64,000 nucleotides of DNA, taken from positions 310,001-374,000 of the forward strand of contig NZ_JAIOAP010000005.1 in NCBI RefSeq assembly GCF_021190915.1, in the 5' to 3' direction. The notes below the pieces were generated by a model. The model was not told where the DNA came from. It searched no databases and worked only from the letters and a program-made list of their open reading frames with translations. The translations under genes and the position numbers were made by a program. This document shows, piece after piece, positions 44,047-53,852 of this stretch; positions within the stretch are counted from its first letter, which is position 1, and every line of letters begins with the position of its first letter. Origin of the DNA: Cohnella silvisoli. Lineage in GTDB: Bacteria > Bacillota > Bacilli > Paenibacillales > Paenibacillaceae.

Positions 44047-44652
44047 TTATTGTTTAATATCTGGAAACACACGACTCATATCGATGTCAATGCAAGAGAA
44101 TAAAGGTGAGGTCATCCGATCGAAAATGATGTATGTTTCAAAAAGGTCAAATTTGCCCTTATTCAGGATAAACTGATCAATCGTTCGATGAACCGGGTCA
44201 ACGATCCAATATTCTTTTACACCATAACGTTCAAATTGACGCTTCTTGCGAACTTTGTCGTTGTTGCTTGTCGATGGCGACAATATTTCCACGACGAGGT
44301 CCGGTGCGCCTTCGATCCGCTTTTCCTTAATGATCGCCGCATTCTCGTGAAGGATATAAACTAGATCGGGTTGAAACTGATTGTCCGCATCCAGGTATAC
44401 GTCTATCGGAGAGTACAGAATCGTCCCGTTTGCGTGACAAGTATGATACAACATAATATGTAACGATCCTGAGATTTGCTGGTGAGTCACTGTCGGCGCA
44501 GGCTTTAGCTCATAACGAATTCCTTCCACGATCTCGTAGCGATCCTCTTCCATTCCAAGAAATTCAGATTCGCTTTCCCGATAAGGTTCAGTCTGCTCCT
44601 TAACCCGATCATTCTCATGACTGCGATCCTCTTCCTTGCGGTTTTTCGACAT
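44047..44652 (-). CDS. Uma2 family (DUF820) putative endonuclease
   Basis: 201 residues. A PD-(D/E)XK-like core is visible: YEIVEGIRYELKPAPTVTHQ, FQPDLVYIL, then APDLVVEILSPSTSNND and the final strand KEYWIVDPVHRTIDQF. The first 35 residues are highly charged and probably disordered. Uma2 proteins are very abundant in cyanobacteria and present singly in some Firmicutes; the nuclease activity is predicted from fold and mostly unproven. Lone gene with its own terminator. Confidence 0.85.
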   Translation of the reverse strand: MSKNRKEEDRSHENDRVKEQTEPYRESESEFLGMEEDRYEIVEGIRYELKPAPTVTHQQISGSLHIMLYHTCHANGTILYSPIDVYLDADNQFQPDLVYILHENAAIIKEKRIEGAPDLVVEILSPSTSNNDKVRKKRQFERYGVKEYWIVDPVHRTIDQFILNKGKFDLFETYIIFDRMTSPLFSCIDIDMSRVFPDIKQ

Positions 44653-44737
44653 AGCCTCGCCACCGCCTTTCCAGCTTTTATGCCCAGTTTAGCAGTTACA
44701 TTCTTTTCCATCAAGGAGACATTAAGTCATGGTCGTG

Positions 44738-46465
44738 CTATACCGTCGAAGCAACCCCAAGTTGAGCCGCATTCAGCCGAGAGTATGTTCCCCCTGCGGC
44801 GATCAGATCCTCATGCCTACCTTGTTCCGCGATGCCCTCTTCCGTTACGACTACGATGCGGTCGGCGTGCCGGATCGTCGCGAGGCGATGCGCGATGATT
44901 AGCGTTGTGCGATTGTGAGCCAGCTGTTCGAGCGCCTGCTGAATCATCGATTCCGTCTCGGTATCGAGCGCCGAGGTCGCCTCGTCCAGAATCAGAATCG
45001 CAGGATTCTTGAGGAAAATACGCGCGATGGACAAGCGTTGCCGCTGACCGCCGGACAGCTTCAGTCCCCGCTCCCCGATAAACGTATCGAGCCCATCCGG
45101 CAACGCATTAAGCATCGCTTCCAGATGCGCCTGCCGCGCTGCCTCCCAAATCTGCTCCTCCGTCGCATCGAGCCGTCCGTAGGCAATATTTTCGCGAATC
45201 GTTCCGTTGAACAAGAACACGTCTTGCTGCACGATGCCGATCTGGTTGCGCAACGAATGCTGAGTCATCCTGCGGATATCGATCCCGTCAATCGACACTT
45301 CGCCGTCATCGATCTCGTAGAAACGCGGAATCAAGCTGCATAATGTCGACTTGCCCGCACCCGATGGCCCAACCAAAGCAACCGTCTCTCCGGCGCGGAT
45401 CTGCAGGTTAATCTCTTTAAGCACATGCGCATGATTCTCGTAACCGAACGTAACATTGCGGAATTCAATATTCCCCTTTAACCGAGGAGCCTCGATCGCA
45501 TCGTCCGCGTCCTTCACGTCCGGCTCCGTATCCATCAGCTCGCAATATCTTCGGAATCCTGCCATTCCTTTAGGATAGAGCTCTAACAGCGCATTGATTT
45601 TGTCGATCGGCTTGAGGAAAATATTCACGTACAACAGGAAGCCGACCAGTTCCCCGTAAGAAAGCTTCCCTTGGTACGCATACCAAGCGCCGAACACAAG
45701 CACGACAAGCGTAATAAACCGCGTCAGCATATAGATGCTTGATGCGCTATAGGATATCGTCAAGTAAGAGCGAAGCTTAGCTAGCCGAAAACCTTGATTA
45801 TTCTTCGAAAACCGCTCCATCTCGAAAGCTTCGTTTCCGAAGGATTTAACGACGCGGATTCCGGAAATGCTGTCTTCCACCCGCGCATTCACGTCCGCAA
45901 TCCTCTCGAACATATGAGTAGCGGCCTTATTCAGCTTCTGATTGAAATAGACGATGATCCACGCCAAGAACGGTACGACGATAAAGGTAATGCACGCCAA
46001 CTCCCAGTTCACCATGAACATGATGCCGAACACGCCGACAAGCGTCATAAGAGCGATGAACAAATCCTCGGGACCGTGGTGAGCCATCTCGCCAAGATCG
46101 AACAAGTCGTTCGTCATCCGGCTCATAATCTGTCCGGTTTTCGTATTATCGAAGAAACGGAAGGACAGCTTCTGTATATGTTGGAAAAGCTGCTTGCGCA
46201 TGTCGGTTTCAATGTTAATGCCGAGCTTATGGCCCCAGTAATTGACGACGAATTGCAATCCCATGCTGACTAAATACAGTGCCATCAACCCTGCGCAAAC
46301 CCAAGAAATAAGCCCCCAATTACCCGTAGGCAGGAGGGTGTCGATCATCCATTGAACGCCCATAGGAAAGCCAAGCTCCAACAAAGCAACCACGACGGCG
46401 CAGCCGAAATCCAAAGTAAATAAGCGGGTATAAGGACGGTAATAGGTTAGGAAACGGCGAATCAT
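44738..46465 (-). CDS. ABC transporter, fused permease-ATPase, multidrug/lipid type
   Basis: 575 residues. Six membrane helices in the first 310 residues (ABC_membrane type), then an ATPase domain with Walker A GPSGAGKST (~370), Q-loop QQDVFLFNGTIRENIAYG, signature LKLSGGQRQRLSIAR, Walker B AILILDEATSALD and IIAHRL with the switch His. Similar to YfiB/BmrA/MsbA half-transporters, which act as homo- or heterodimers. No partner gene is adjacent, so homodimer is the simplest reading. Confidence 0.93.
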   Translation of the reverse strand: MIRRFLTYYRPYTRLFTLDFGCAVVVALLELGFPMGVQWMIDTLLPTGNWGLISWVCAGLMALYLVSMGLQFVVNYWGHKLGINIETDMRKQLFQHIQKLSFRFFDNTKTGQIMSRMTNDLFDLGEMAHHGPEDLFIALMTLVGVFGIMFMVNWELACITFIVVPFLAWIIVYFNQKLNKAATHMFERIADVNARVEDSISGIRVVKSFGNEAFEMERFSKNNQGFRLAKLRSYLTISYSASSIYMLTRFITLVVLVFGAWYAYQGKLSYGELVGFLLYVNIFLKPIDKINALLELYPKGMAGFRRYCELMDTEPDVKDADDAIEAPRLKGNIEFRNVTFGYENHAHVLKEINLQIRAGETVALVGPSGAGKSTLCSLIPRFYEIDDGEVSIDGIDIRRMTQHSLRNQIGIVQQDVFLFNGTIRENIAYGRLDATEEQIWEAARQAHLEAMLNALPDGLDTFIGERGLKLSGGQRQRLSIARIFLKNPAILILDEATSALDTETESMIQQALEQLAHNRTTLIIAHRLATIRHADRIVVVTEEGIAEQGRHEDLIAAGGTYSRLNAAQLGVASTV

Positions 46466-46502
46466 TGGTTAAAGCACCTCCATGAAGCCAACGCTATATC
46501 AA

Positions 46503-46790
46503 TTATAGAAGATCGTAAGCCTTTGCGGAGTCAATGTCCAGCAGCGTTAATCCTCCCGAGTTCCAGGTCGTGAGCCGAAGCGTAACTTTCCTGTAGTCGA
46601 TCCCGATAAAAGGATGATGGTTCATCTCCTCGGCGATGTCCGCAACCTTGTTCACGAAAGCGACGGCTTCCGGGAAAGTTCCGAACAGCCGCTTGCGGAC
46701 AAGCCATTTTCCTTCTTCGATCGTCCAGCCCGTCAGTTCAAGCAACCCTGCTTCCAGCTCCGCTTCATTTAACAGTGGATGTTTGCCCAT
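46503..46790 (-). CDS. phhB: 4a-hydroxytetrahydrobiopterin dehydratase (pterin carbinolamine dehydratase)
   Basis: 95 residues, the normal size. The family motif is AEEMNHHPFIGIDYRKVTLR, then WNSGGLTLLDID. The enzyme dehydrates 4a-hydroxytetrahydropterin to regenerate the cofactor of aromatic amino acid hydroxylases; many bacterial copies lie outside such pathways. Its start lies within the last codons of the ECF S-component gene (26-base overlap), so it is the last gene of the riboswitch-controlled operon. Why a pterin enzyme is there is not clear. Confidence 0.9.
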   Translation of the reverse strand: MGKHPLLNEAELEAGLLELTGWTIEEGKWLVRKRLFGTFPEAVAFVNKVADIAEEMNHHPFIGIDYRKVTLRLTTWNSGGLTLLDIDSAKAYDLL

Positions 46791-47526
46791 CGTTCATGTC
46801 CCCCTCCATCATTTCCAACCGTTCGAGTGTTCCATATTTACGCCGGTACCTTTCCAATAAGGCAATCCATGAAGGGCTAAACACCAAGATGAAAAAAACA
46901 TTAGCCGTTGCATGAATGATTTCGAAAGGCAGCCCCAGCACGTACTTGCCGACGACGGCTGCCCACGAGTGCGTTTGCATCCATTGGTCGAGCGCAAGCT
47001 GCACGTTCATGATCCAGCCGAATAGAAATCCCCATGCAACTCCGAATAACGCTAGAGGAAATCGGCGACGGCGCCAAGCGCTGCGATGGGCGAATAAACC
47101 GGCCGTGTATCCCGCCATCCCCCAAGCGAACATCTGCCACGGCGTCCACGGTCCTTGACCGAGGAAAAAATTAGACACGAGCGCGGCAGCCGCCCCGACC
47201 ATCCAGCCCGCTTCCGCTCCGAATACGATCCCGGAGACGATCACGACGAAGGTAACCGGAGTAAACCCTGGAAGCAGCGTGGCGAATGGAATCCTGCTCA
47301 CGGTAGCGACGGCCGCCATAACCGCAATAAGCATTAATTCCCGCGCTTTGCGTTCGCGGCGTTCGAAGCGCAGCAGGAACGGGATGATCGACAGAAGAAC
47401 AAGCACAATACCAATGAGCAGGGAGTTGCCCCGTTTCAGGGACAAATACGACATTCCGATATATGCAATGGCGATGGGGACAATGATCCACTTGGAAAAT
47501 AAAATTTTCATGCTCCGGGAGCTCAT
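46765..47526 (-). CDS. ECF transporter S (substrate-binding) component, probably for cobalamin
   Basis: 253 residues. A short N-terminal pair of helices, then a six-helix ECF S domain (AVMAAVATVSRIPFATLLPG, FTPVTFVVIVSGIVFGAEAG, and FFLGQGPWTPWQMFAWGMAG). The long GWMVGAAAALVSNFF / PWTPWQMFAWG pattern is shared with CbrT-like cobalamin S components. Substrate assignment to a corrinoid rests on the operon's cobalamin riboswitch and transcobalamin-like proteins. Start ATG at 47526 overlaps the stop of the ATPase gene. Confidence 0.85.
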   Translation of the reverse strand: MSSRSMKILFSKWIIVPIAIAYIGMSYLSLKRGNSLLIGIVLVLLSIIPFLLRFERRERKARELMLIAVMAAVATVSRIPFATLLPGFTPVTFVVIVSGIVFGAEAGWMVGAAAALVSNFFLGQGPWTPWQMFAWGMAGYTAGLFAHRSAWRRRRFPLALFGVAWGFLFGWIMNVQLALDQWMQTHSWAAVVGKYVLGLPFEIIHATANVFFILVFSPSWIALLERYRRKYGTLERLEMMEGDMNDGQTSTVK

Positions 47527-49229
47527 TATGACGATGCCTCCCCGAGCGCGAAGAGCCGGTGCAAAGCCGTCGCATAGAACAGATTGCCTTGGAAAAATTG
47601 CTCCGGTTCCCCATCCGCGACGATTTCACCGTGAAAGAGCAGCGAACAACGATTAGCGTAAGCCGCGGCAAGCTCTATGTCGTGCGTAGCGATGATAAGA
47701 GTAGTTCCTTGCGCATGGATATTCTCAAGATGCTCTCCCAGCTTAAGTTTAGCCAAAGGATCAAGCCCTTTGGTCGGCTCATCAAGCAACAGCAGTCGAG
47801 GTTTGCCCAGCAGCGTTATTGCAAGCGCGCCAAGCTGCTGTTCACCGCCGCTCATGTCGTGCGGATGCCTGGACAAGAGGTGTGTTAATCCGAATCGTTC
47901 GGCCATCTGCTCGACTTCCTGCTTAGGATCCTCGGCTTCTGCTCGATTAGCGGCTTGGAGCAAATCCTCCGACAAACTATCGTACGCATAGTGAAGAAGC
48001 GGATTCTGGGCCAAATAACCGATCGCGGAAAATCGTTCCTTCGAGCTCATTCGCGCGAACGGAGTTCCTTCCCAATGGACGGCCCCCCTCTGCGGCAGGC
48101 GAAGTCCGGCAAGCAGCTGCAGTAAAGTGGATTTCCCGCTTCCGTTGCCCCCGAACAGAACCGCCCAATCCCCGTGTCGGATTTGCCACTCCAATCCCTT
48201 AAGCACGGCTGGCGAATGTTTGTCATACGCGTAAAATAATCCGTCCGCCGCCAGCAACGGTTTAGTCGACGCGGGAGTAGGATCGCTTGCTGGAGACGGG
48301 GTTGTTGAGTGACGGTATTGTTGTGAAACGGTTGCATTCCTAGTCTTATGATCCAGGGTTTCAGATGCTAACTTAGGTTCCATATCGGCCCGGCTCAGCC
48401 AGTTCCTAGTCTCTTTCACAGTGAGCGGCGGTTCATCCGAATGGAGTTGGGACGAAGGCGGTAACTGCTCTAAAGCCCAGCGGGTAACGGAAGGAAGCGA
48501 GCTGACCCAATCCTCGCCTTCGTGATCCCAAGCTTCCAGGACGTAGTCCCGCGCATTGCCGTTAAATGCAATCCTTCCTAATTCCATGCGAACAACGCGA
48601 TCCGCAAGCGGGAGCAAGTCATCGATTCGATGCTCGCTCATGATGACGGTAATGCCCCACTCTTCGTTCAACCGTTTAATCATACCAAGCAATTCTCGGG
48701 CAGCCAGCGGATCAAGCTGCGCTAACGGTTCATCGAGCAGCAGCACCCGCGGCTGCAGCATGAGCACCGCAGCCAAGTTAACGGTTTGCTTCTGACCGCC
48801 GGACAGCTCATCCGTCTTGCGGTCAAGCAGCGGCTCCAATCCGAAAAATCCGGCCATCTCCGCCATCCGGCGGCGCATAGCCTCCCGTCCGAGCCCGAAG
48901 TTCTCCAACCCGAACGCCAGCTCATGCTCTACCGTATCCACCACTAGCTGATTGTCGGGATTTTGCATAACGAGTCCGACTAACCCGGCAAGCTCCCGAG
49001 CAGGCCAATCTTGTATCGGCAACTGATCAAGCATAATAACTCCGCTCATCCTGCCTCCCGGAGACACCTCCCGCTTAAGCAGCCGAAGAAGGGTGGATTT
49101 TCCGCTTCCGGAAGGGCCGCATAACACGACGAACTCCCCGGACGGCACCGACAGGGACAGCTCGGAGAGCGCAGGCAATGTCTCTTCCGGATACGTAAAG
49201 GTTACCTTCTGTAGTTCATAATGAGCCAT
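47526..49229 (-). CDS. ECF transporter ATPase with two fused A domains
   Basis: 567 residues from the ATG at 49229, with GGAGGG nine bases before it. The frame is open for 99 further codons upstream, but that part runs over the T-component gene and is not real. Two complete ABC domains: the first with GPSGSGKST, LSGGQKQTVNLA and VLLLDEPLAQLDP; the second with GGNGSGKST, MSGGEQQLGALA and LLLLDEPTKGLDP. Between them (about 230-300) is a variable linker. Fusion of EcfA1 and EcfA2 is common in group II ECF systems. It powers the S component encoded downstream. Confidence 0.92.
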   Translation of the reverse strand: MAHYELQKVTFTYPEETLPALSELSLSVPSGEFVVLCGPSGSGKSTLLRLLKREVSPGGRMSGVIMLDQLPIQDWPARELAGLVGLVMQNPDNQLVVDTVEHELAFGLENFGLGREAMRRRMAEMAGFFGLEPLLDRKTDELSGGQKQTVNLAAVLMLQPRVLLLDEPLAQLDPLAARELLGMIKRLNEEWGITVIMSEHRIDDLLPLADRVVRMELGRIAFNGNARDYVLEAWDHEGEDWVSSLPSVTRWALEQLPPSSQLHSDEPPLTVKETRNWLSRADMEPKLASETLDHKTRNATVSQQYRHSTTPSPASDPTPASTKPLLAADGLFYAYDKHSPAVLKGLEWQIRHGDWAVLFGGNGSGKSTLLQLLAGLRLPQRGAVHWEGTPFARMSSKERFSAIGYLAQNPLLHYAYDSLSEDLLQAANRAEAEDPKQEVEQMAERFGLTHLLSRHPHDMSGGEQQLGALAITLLGKPRLLLLDEPTKGLDPLAKLKLGEHLENIHAQGTTLIIATHDIELAAAYANRCSLLFHGEIVADGEPEQFFQGNLFYATALHRLFALGEASS

Positions 49230-50095
49230 GCCCTGCGATCCCTCCATTCCCAGGCGAGCGGCACTATTAAATATAGAATATACGCAATCAGAGCCAAGCC
49301 ATCTCCCGGAGATAGCGCGAAAGAGCCTAGACGCGGATAAATGACCATAAAGCCATGTCCGCTCCACCAAGCTCCGAGCAGTAACGCAGCAAAACCTGCA
49401 AACCCGGCAAGCGTTAATCCATCTCGCATGCGAAACCGAAAGCCTAAATACGAGCTGCGCGCTCCCGTTCCATATCCCCGCGCTTGCATCGAATCGGCGG
49501 TCTGCAGCGCATCCTCCAGCGTCCAAGACAGAAGCGTTCCGACTAGGCGTGCCCCGCTTCGCGCTCTGTGCGCGAGCGAGCCTTCGGTTACCGTCACGCC
49601 GCGAGTCCGCTGAATAAGAATCAGCTCTTGCATCCGGCGGCGCAGTCTCGGTACCAACCCCATTGCCATCATCGTGATCAGCGCAGCCTTAGGAGATATG
49701 CGGGTAAACAGAAAGAGAAACTTCTGTTCCGTCATTACCAAGCGATAAGTGACGAAAAACGTCAGCAAATTGAGCATCGATATCGCCAACGTCACACCGT
49801 ATATAACGGATTCCAACGTAATCGGGATATCTCCTAAATAATACAATACCGTCCGCCCTCTGTGGGACAATATCGGATTCATCAGAACGATAAGTACGAC
49901 GCCGGTTAGCATAGGCAAGCTCCACTTCCGCCATTCCCGGCCTTCGTCCAAATGGAGATTTACGATAACGGCAACTCCCCATCCCGCCAATAGAACAAGG
50001 GGATGAAACAACAACATGCCGAAGGTTATCCCTCCGGCATAATAAGTCAATATAACAATCGGATGAAGCGAACGGAAACCAAAACCATCCTTCAT
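49202..50095 (-). CDS. ECF transporter T (scaffold) component, EcfT/CbiQ type
   Basis: 297 residues. Six membrane helices and the two coupling motifs A-R-G as MALVPRLRRRMQELILIQRTRG and SMQARGYGTGAR, which attach to the ATPase. It overlaps the lipoprotein gene upstream by 4 bases and the ATPase gene downstream by 28 bases, so the transporter genes are translationally coupled. Confidence 0.9.
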   Translation of the reverse strand: MKDGFGFRSLHPIVILTYYAGGITFGMLLFHPLVLLAGWGVAVIVNLHLDEGREWRKWSLPMLTGVVLIVLMNPILSHRGRTVLYYLGDIPITLESVIYGVTLAISMLNLLTFFVTYRLVMTEQKFLFLFTRISPKAALITMMAMGLVPRLRRRMQELILIQRTRGVTVTEGSLAHRARSGARLVGTLLSWTLEDALQTADSMQARGYGTGARSSYLGFRFRMRDGLTLAGFAGFAALLLGAWWSGHGFMVIYPRLGSFALSPGDGLALIAYILYLIVPLAWEWRDRRAWLIMNYRR

Positions 50096-50763
50096 GACGC
50101 CGGCTCCTTATCTTCTTTGGCCGCATCGTCCTCTGAAGTATAGAACCACTCCAATTTGTCTCCGGGTTTAAGCTTATAAGCACCTGCACCGATGTCGGGT
50201 ACGATATTGTTCACGCGATATTTCCAACCGCTTGTCGGCCCGTCGTCGAACTCGTAAAGCCCGTCGATGCCTGATACATAGGTCAACGCTCCACTGCCCC
50301 GAATATCGTAGGAAAGTCGGTGCGCTTTGGCCGTACGTTTAAGAACTCCGGAAGCCGTATCGCCTTTGGCAATAATAACGCTCTCGGCTGCAAGAACCGT
50401 CCCCCACTTCGCATTCCCTTCAATAGAAAGAGTAATGCTGTCAACAGCAGGAGTTGCGATATCCGGTTGCTTTGGTGTAGCCTTCGGAGACGTTGAAGGG
50501 GACGGGGCTTGGGAAGTTTCCTTTGTTTCCTCAGCTCCCGGTTCCTTCGCCGCGGGTTTCGATTGCTCGGGAGAAGGAGAAGCGACGGCTGAAGAAGTTT
50601 TCGTTTGCTCAACGTCTGGCGTTTGAGCCGCTGTATTGCCGCCGTTCGTCTCTATGGACGATTTCGATTGCGTAGCCTCAGAAGGACTTGTTTTCTCTCC
50701 TGAGCATCCCATCAACACGAACAATAATACCGCTATAAACCCTATAGCCCCTATTTTCCTCAT
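50092..50763 (-). CDS. DUF4430 (transcobalamin C-terminal-like) lipoprotein
   Basis: 223 residues. Lipobox VLMGC with Cys20, then a Ser/Thr/Pro/Glu-rich linker of about 85 residues. The C-terminal domain (~115-215) has the DUF4430 pattern: SVIIAKGDTASGVLKRTAKA, SGIDGLYEFDDGPTSGWKYR and KPGDKLEWFYTSED. This fold is the beta domain of transcobalamin and intrinsic factor, which cap the bound cobalamin. It is anchored outside the membrane directly upstream of the ECF T gene and would hand ligand to the S component. Confidence 0.88.
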   Translation of the reverse strand: MRKIGAIGFIAVLLFVLMGCSGEKTSPSEATQSKSSIETNGGNTAAQTPDVEQTKTSSAVASPSPEQSKPAAKEPGAEETKETSQAPSPSTSPKATPKQPDIATPAVDSITLSIEGNAKWGTVLAAESVIIAKGDTASGVLKRTAKAHRLSYDIRGSGALTYVSGIDGLYEFDDGPTSGWKYRVNNIVPDIGAGAYKLKPGDKLEWFYTSEDDAAKEDKEPAS

Positions 50764-50810
50764 TGCCGCTTCCTCCTTTCCTTTGCTTGATTACGACATT
50801 CTTAGCCGAC

Positions 50811-53576
50811 TTATTTACTTGCTGCGAATACCCTTACCGCTATGACGGCTGCTTGTTCGCGGGAAAGAGAAGCTTTCGGCGCAAATTTGCTTTCGTAAGC
50901 TGTCATCCAACCTTGCTGAAGCACCGCTTGCACCGAAGCCGCCGCGCTCGGGCTAACCTGTTTGGCATCCGCCACAACGGTTGTTGCCGTCGCTTTAAGC
51001 TTCAGCGCGCGAGTGAGCAGAATCGCCGCTTGCTCTCTCGTTAAAGCCGCATCCGGCGCGAACTTGCCCGCGGATACTCCGCCGACAAGACCTGCCGATA
51101 CTGCCGCGCCTACGTCTTTCGCATACCACGCGTTGCTTGGAATATCCGCGAATGCCGAGCTTGCACTGCCCTTTAACCCCAGCGCTCGCGCCAACGCGGA
51201 GACGAACTCCGCACGGCTTACACCTTGCTTCGGCTTAAATACGCTTAATCCGTCACCCGATCCTCTCAAGATCGTAGCAGCTCTTGAAGTCGTAACCGAG
51301 TCTAACGCCCATGCGGATATCGCGCTTTGATCGCTGTAACTGCCCGCGATCTGCAAGGTAGAAACCGAACGCACGAGTGCGGGTGCTCCATCTTTCACGT
51401 AACCCGTCACTTGCAGCTGATAGAGTCCCTCTGGCGAGCCTTTTAACGTTGCTTGCCCTTTATCGTTCGTGACAGCCTCGACTTCGCCCATACTTACTTT
51501 AACGCCCGCAACAGGCTTAGCTGCTTCGAATTGATTGTTTTTCCAGTCCCATAAGCGGTTTGTCACAGTAACGGTGACGTCCTGGCCAGGCTTTGGCTGA
51601 GCGGGAGATACCGAGATCGGATCGGCTAATTTAGTCGCATCGCCGCTATAGTAAACGACAACCTCGTCCCCGTCCTCCAATAAGAATGTGCCTACCCCTT
51701 CCGCCGGGATGATCCATGCGCCGCCGCGCACGACCGCGAACATCCAGCCGTCATACCCGCCGTATTTGCCCGCGGCAATTCCAGCGATCGAACCGATATA
51801 TTTACCATACGCGGAATCTTTGATCTCATTCTTCACTTCGCTAGCTTTCAGCAGCTGCTCGAGTGCTTCCAAAGCCGTTCCGCCTTGAGCACTGCCTGAA
51901 GCTACAACTCCGGCATCGCCTTCTACGCGAACGGTTACCTTTTTCGAATAAGAAGCCACATCCAGCTTTGTCTTCCAAGCTACATAAGCAGGAGCCGCAT
52001 CGGTGCGATAGCCGTCTACGGACAACACGTAAGCTCCGACTTTCAGCGATTTCAGCTGCGCTTTGCCGTCTTTATCCGTCTTGGCAACTTGGCCGTCAAC
52101 TGTAACAGATGCGCCCTCTGCAGCGCTGACGACTGCTTTGCCGGAATCCCAATCAAACGACTCCTTCTCCACCGTCACCGTAACCGGCTGTCCTTCCCGG
52201 GGAGCGGAAGGCTCTATTTTCACGGAATGAACAAGCGTCGTATCGCCGCCTCCGTAGTAAACGGTCAGTTCATCGCCGGCTTTAAGGACGAAGGAACCCA
52301 TGCCCTCCGTAATCGTAACCCAAGCTCCATCTCGTTTGACCGCATATTGCCAGCCATCGTAGCCGCCGAACTTGCCGTTGTCCACGCCCGCGATCGATTT
52401 GAGCAGAGCTCCGAATTGAGGATGACGATCTACTCCGTAAGCGATATTGGCGCTATTGAGCACATTGATCAACGCTTCCAGCGCGGTTTTACCCGTTGCC
52501 GAACCTGTCGTGATAACGCCGGACAGTCCATTTACGGTTACACTCGTTTTGGAAGCTGTCGCAACGCCCGAGTACAAGCCTGGAAGCCCATCCATCCAGC
52601 GCTCGACAGCCGTTAAGCCGAGCAGCGCGTAGAACGTCGCTATTCCGTCGGCTTTGCCCGATGCCAGATGAGAGAATTGACCGTCCGATTGACGATATTC
52701 AAGCAATCTTGCAAGGGTTGACTTCCCGTTCTTAACGAATCTGGAATCCTTTATTGGATCTAAGCCCAGAGAAGTGAGCGCGATCAGCACCTGTACGGAG
52801 CTTTCGCTAGACTCGGTTGGCTTGCCGAAACCCGCCGTTTCCAATTGAACGCCGGAGAGCCATACTAATGCTTCATCTATAATACCGGTAACTTCTTTGC
52901 GATCTTTATAAGGAGCAAGCGCCGTCAGCACGATCGCTGTAATGTCCACATCGCTTTTGCCCGCTGCCAACGACCAACCGCCGTCGGTATTGCGATGATC
53001 CACTAACCACTTGACCAGATCATCCCGTGTCCAGCGGTCCGTCGTTCCCGGCACGTAACCCGCCGCATCAAGAGCAATCAACGCATAAGCGGGCGCGTTA
53101 GCACCTTGTGCCGCTATTTTCTCGAAATTAACGATTTTGCTAAGCAAATCGACTTTACCGCCCGTGCCGACTTTGCGAGCATCGCCGCCGTTCGCGTTAA
53201 CCGCGAGCGCCACGCGGGCAAAATCCGTCACGAGACGAAGGCTGCCGTCATCCGCGCTCTTGTTTGCCTGAGGCAAATAACGGCCGGCTGCCGAAATTCC
53301 CGATCGGGCCAATCCGAAAGCAACCCAATCGCTTACCGGATCCGCTTTTCCCAGTATCGCCTGCAGGTCTGTCACCGCTTTGCCTACTTGCTCCCTTGTC
53401 GGAGCTGCAGCCTCAGACTTTCCGTTATCCGCAGCGGTTGAACCCGCGGAATCCGCCGCTTGCACGACTCCCGCCCATGCGCCTAACACCAATTGCAACG
53501 CCAATGCTAGCGCCAAGCCGCTGCGCAGCCACACCTTCAACTTCCCACGCACACTCGATAATGCTTCCCCGTTCAT
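50811..53576 (-). CDS. SLH-anchored transcobalamin-like surface protein
   Basis: About 921 residues from the ATG at 53576 (GAGGAGGAGCG upstream); a reading from 53666 passes through the terminator and is rejected. Order of parts: signal peptide (ending near VQAADS), an alpha/alpha-repeat domain of prenyltransferase/terpene-cyclase type (about 60-340; WLVDHRNTDGGWSLAAGKSD, LLEYRQSDGQFSHLASG), two DUF4430 domains each with YGGYDGWQYAVKRDGAW / KYGGYDGWMFAVVRGGAW, each followed by a beta-sandwich carrying VTVTVEKESFDWD or VTVTNRLWDW, and three C-terminal SLH repeats (GVSRAEFVSALARALGLKG). The combination alpha-barrel plus beta cap is that of intrinsic factor. The SLH repeats bind cell-wall polymers. 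Confidence 0.87.
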   Translation of the reverse strand: MNGEALSSVRGKLKVWLRSGLALALALQLVLGAWAGVVQAADSAGSTAADNGKSEAAAPTREQVGKAVTDLQAILGKADPVSDWVAFGLARSGISAAGRYLPQANKSADDGSLRLVTDFARVALAVNANGGDARKVGTGGKVDLLSKIVNFEKIAAQGANAPAYALIALDAAGYVPGTTDRWTRDDLVKWLVDHRNTDGGWSLAAGKSDVDITAIVLTALAPYKDRKEVTGIIDEALVWLSGVQLETAGFGKPTESSESSVQVLIALTSLGLDPIKDSRFVKNGKSTLARLLEYRQSDGQFSHLASGKADGIATFYALLGLTAVERWMDGLPGLYSGVATASKTSVTVNGLSGVITTGSATGKTALEALINVLNSANIAYGVDRHPQFGALLKSIAGVDNGKFGGYDGWQYAVKRDGAWVTITEGMGSFVLKAGDELTVYYGGGDTTLVHSVKIEPSAPREGQPVTVTVEKESFDWDSGKAVVSAAEGASVTVDGQVAKTDKDGKAQLKSLKVGAYVLSVDGYRTDAAPAYVAWKTKLDVASYSKKVTVRVEGDAGVVASGSAQGGTALEALEQLLKASEVKNEIKDSAYGKYIGSIAGIAAGKYGGYDGWMFAVVRGGAWIIPAEGVGTFLLEDGDEVVVYYSGDATKLADPISVSPAQPKPGQDVTVTVTNRLWDWKNNQFEAAKPVAGVKVSMGEVEAVTNDKGQATLKGSPEGLYQLQVTGYVKDGAPALVRSVSTLQIAGSYSDQSAISAWALDSVTTSRAATILRGSGDGLSVFKPKQGVSRAEFVSALARALGLKGSASSAFADIPSNAWYAKDVGAAVSAGLVGGVSAGKFAPDAALTREQAAILLTRALKLKATATTVVADAKQVSPSAAASVQAVLQQGWMTAYESKFAPKASLSREQAAVIAVRVFAASK

Positions 53577-53647
53577 AAATCCACGCTCCTCCTCGAATGT
53601 CCCCGCCTCGCGGCGAGGTAAACTCTTCCCATGCCGAGTGAAGGCAA

Positions 53648-53680
53648 ACAAAAAAACATCCCCCATATGGAAGATGTTCG
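53648..53680 (-). terminator. leader terminator between riboswitch and surface protein gene
   Basis: On the minus strand GAACATCTTCC / GGGGGATGTT form a stem around the CATATG loop region, followed by TTTTTTTG. It lies 170 bases downstream of the riboswitch and 70 bases before the start codon, so the riboswitch probably acts by transcription termination. Confidence 0.75.
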
Positions 53681-53852
53681 CGTGATGGCCAGAACCCTTC
53701 GCGCCTCGCGCGCGAATGACAAGCCGTTCGAACTCGAACTATGCCTGCCCGGTGCTCTGTCGCGGTTGCTCAAGCAGCTCATAAGCTTTAAGTTATCCGC
53801 GTAAATGCCGCCACACCTCCCCTATTCCTCGTAGGTACCTTGGGTGTTTGTC

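Noticed and set aside
49230..49526. N-terminal extension of the fused ECF ATPase
   Set aside because: It overlaps the T-component gene and has no homology; the ATG at 49229 has a good ribosome site and a normal ATPase N-terminus.
53577..53666. Thirty-residue extension of the SLH protein
   Set aside because: It is translated from the leader terminator region; the real start at 53576 begins a normal signal peptide behind GAGGAGGAGCG.
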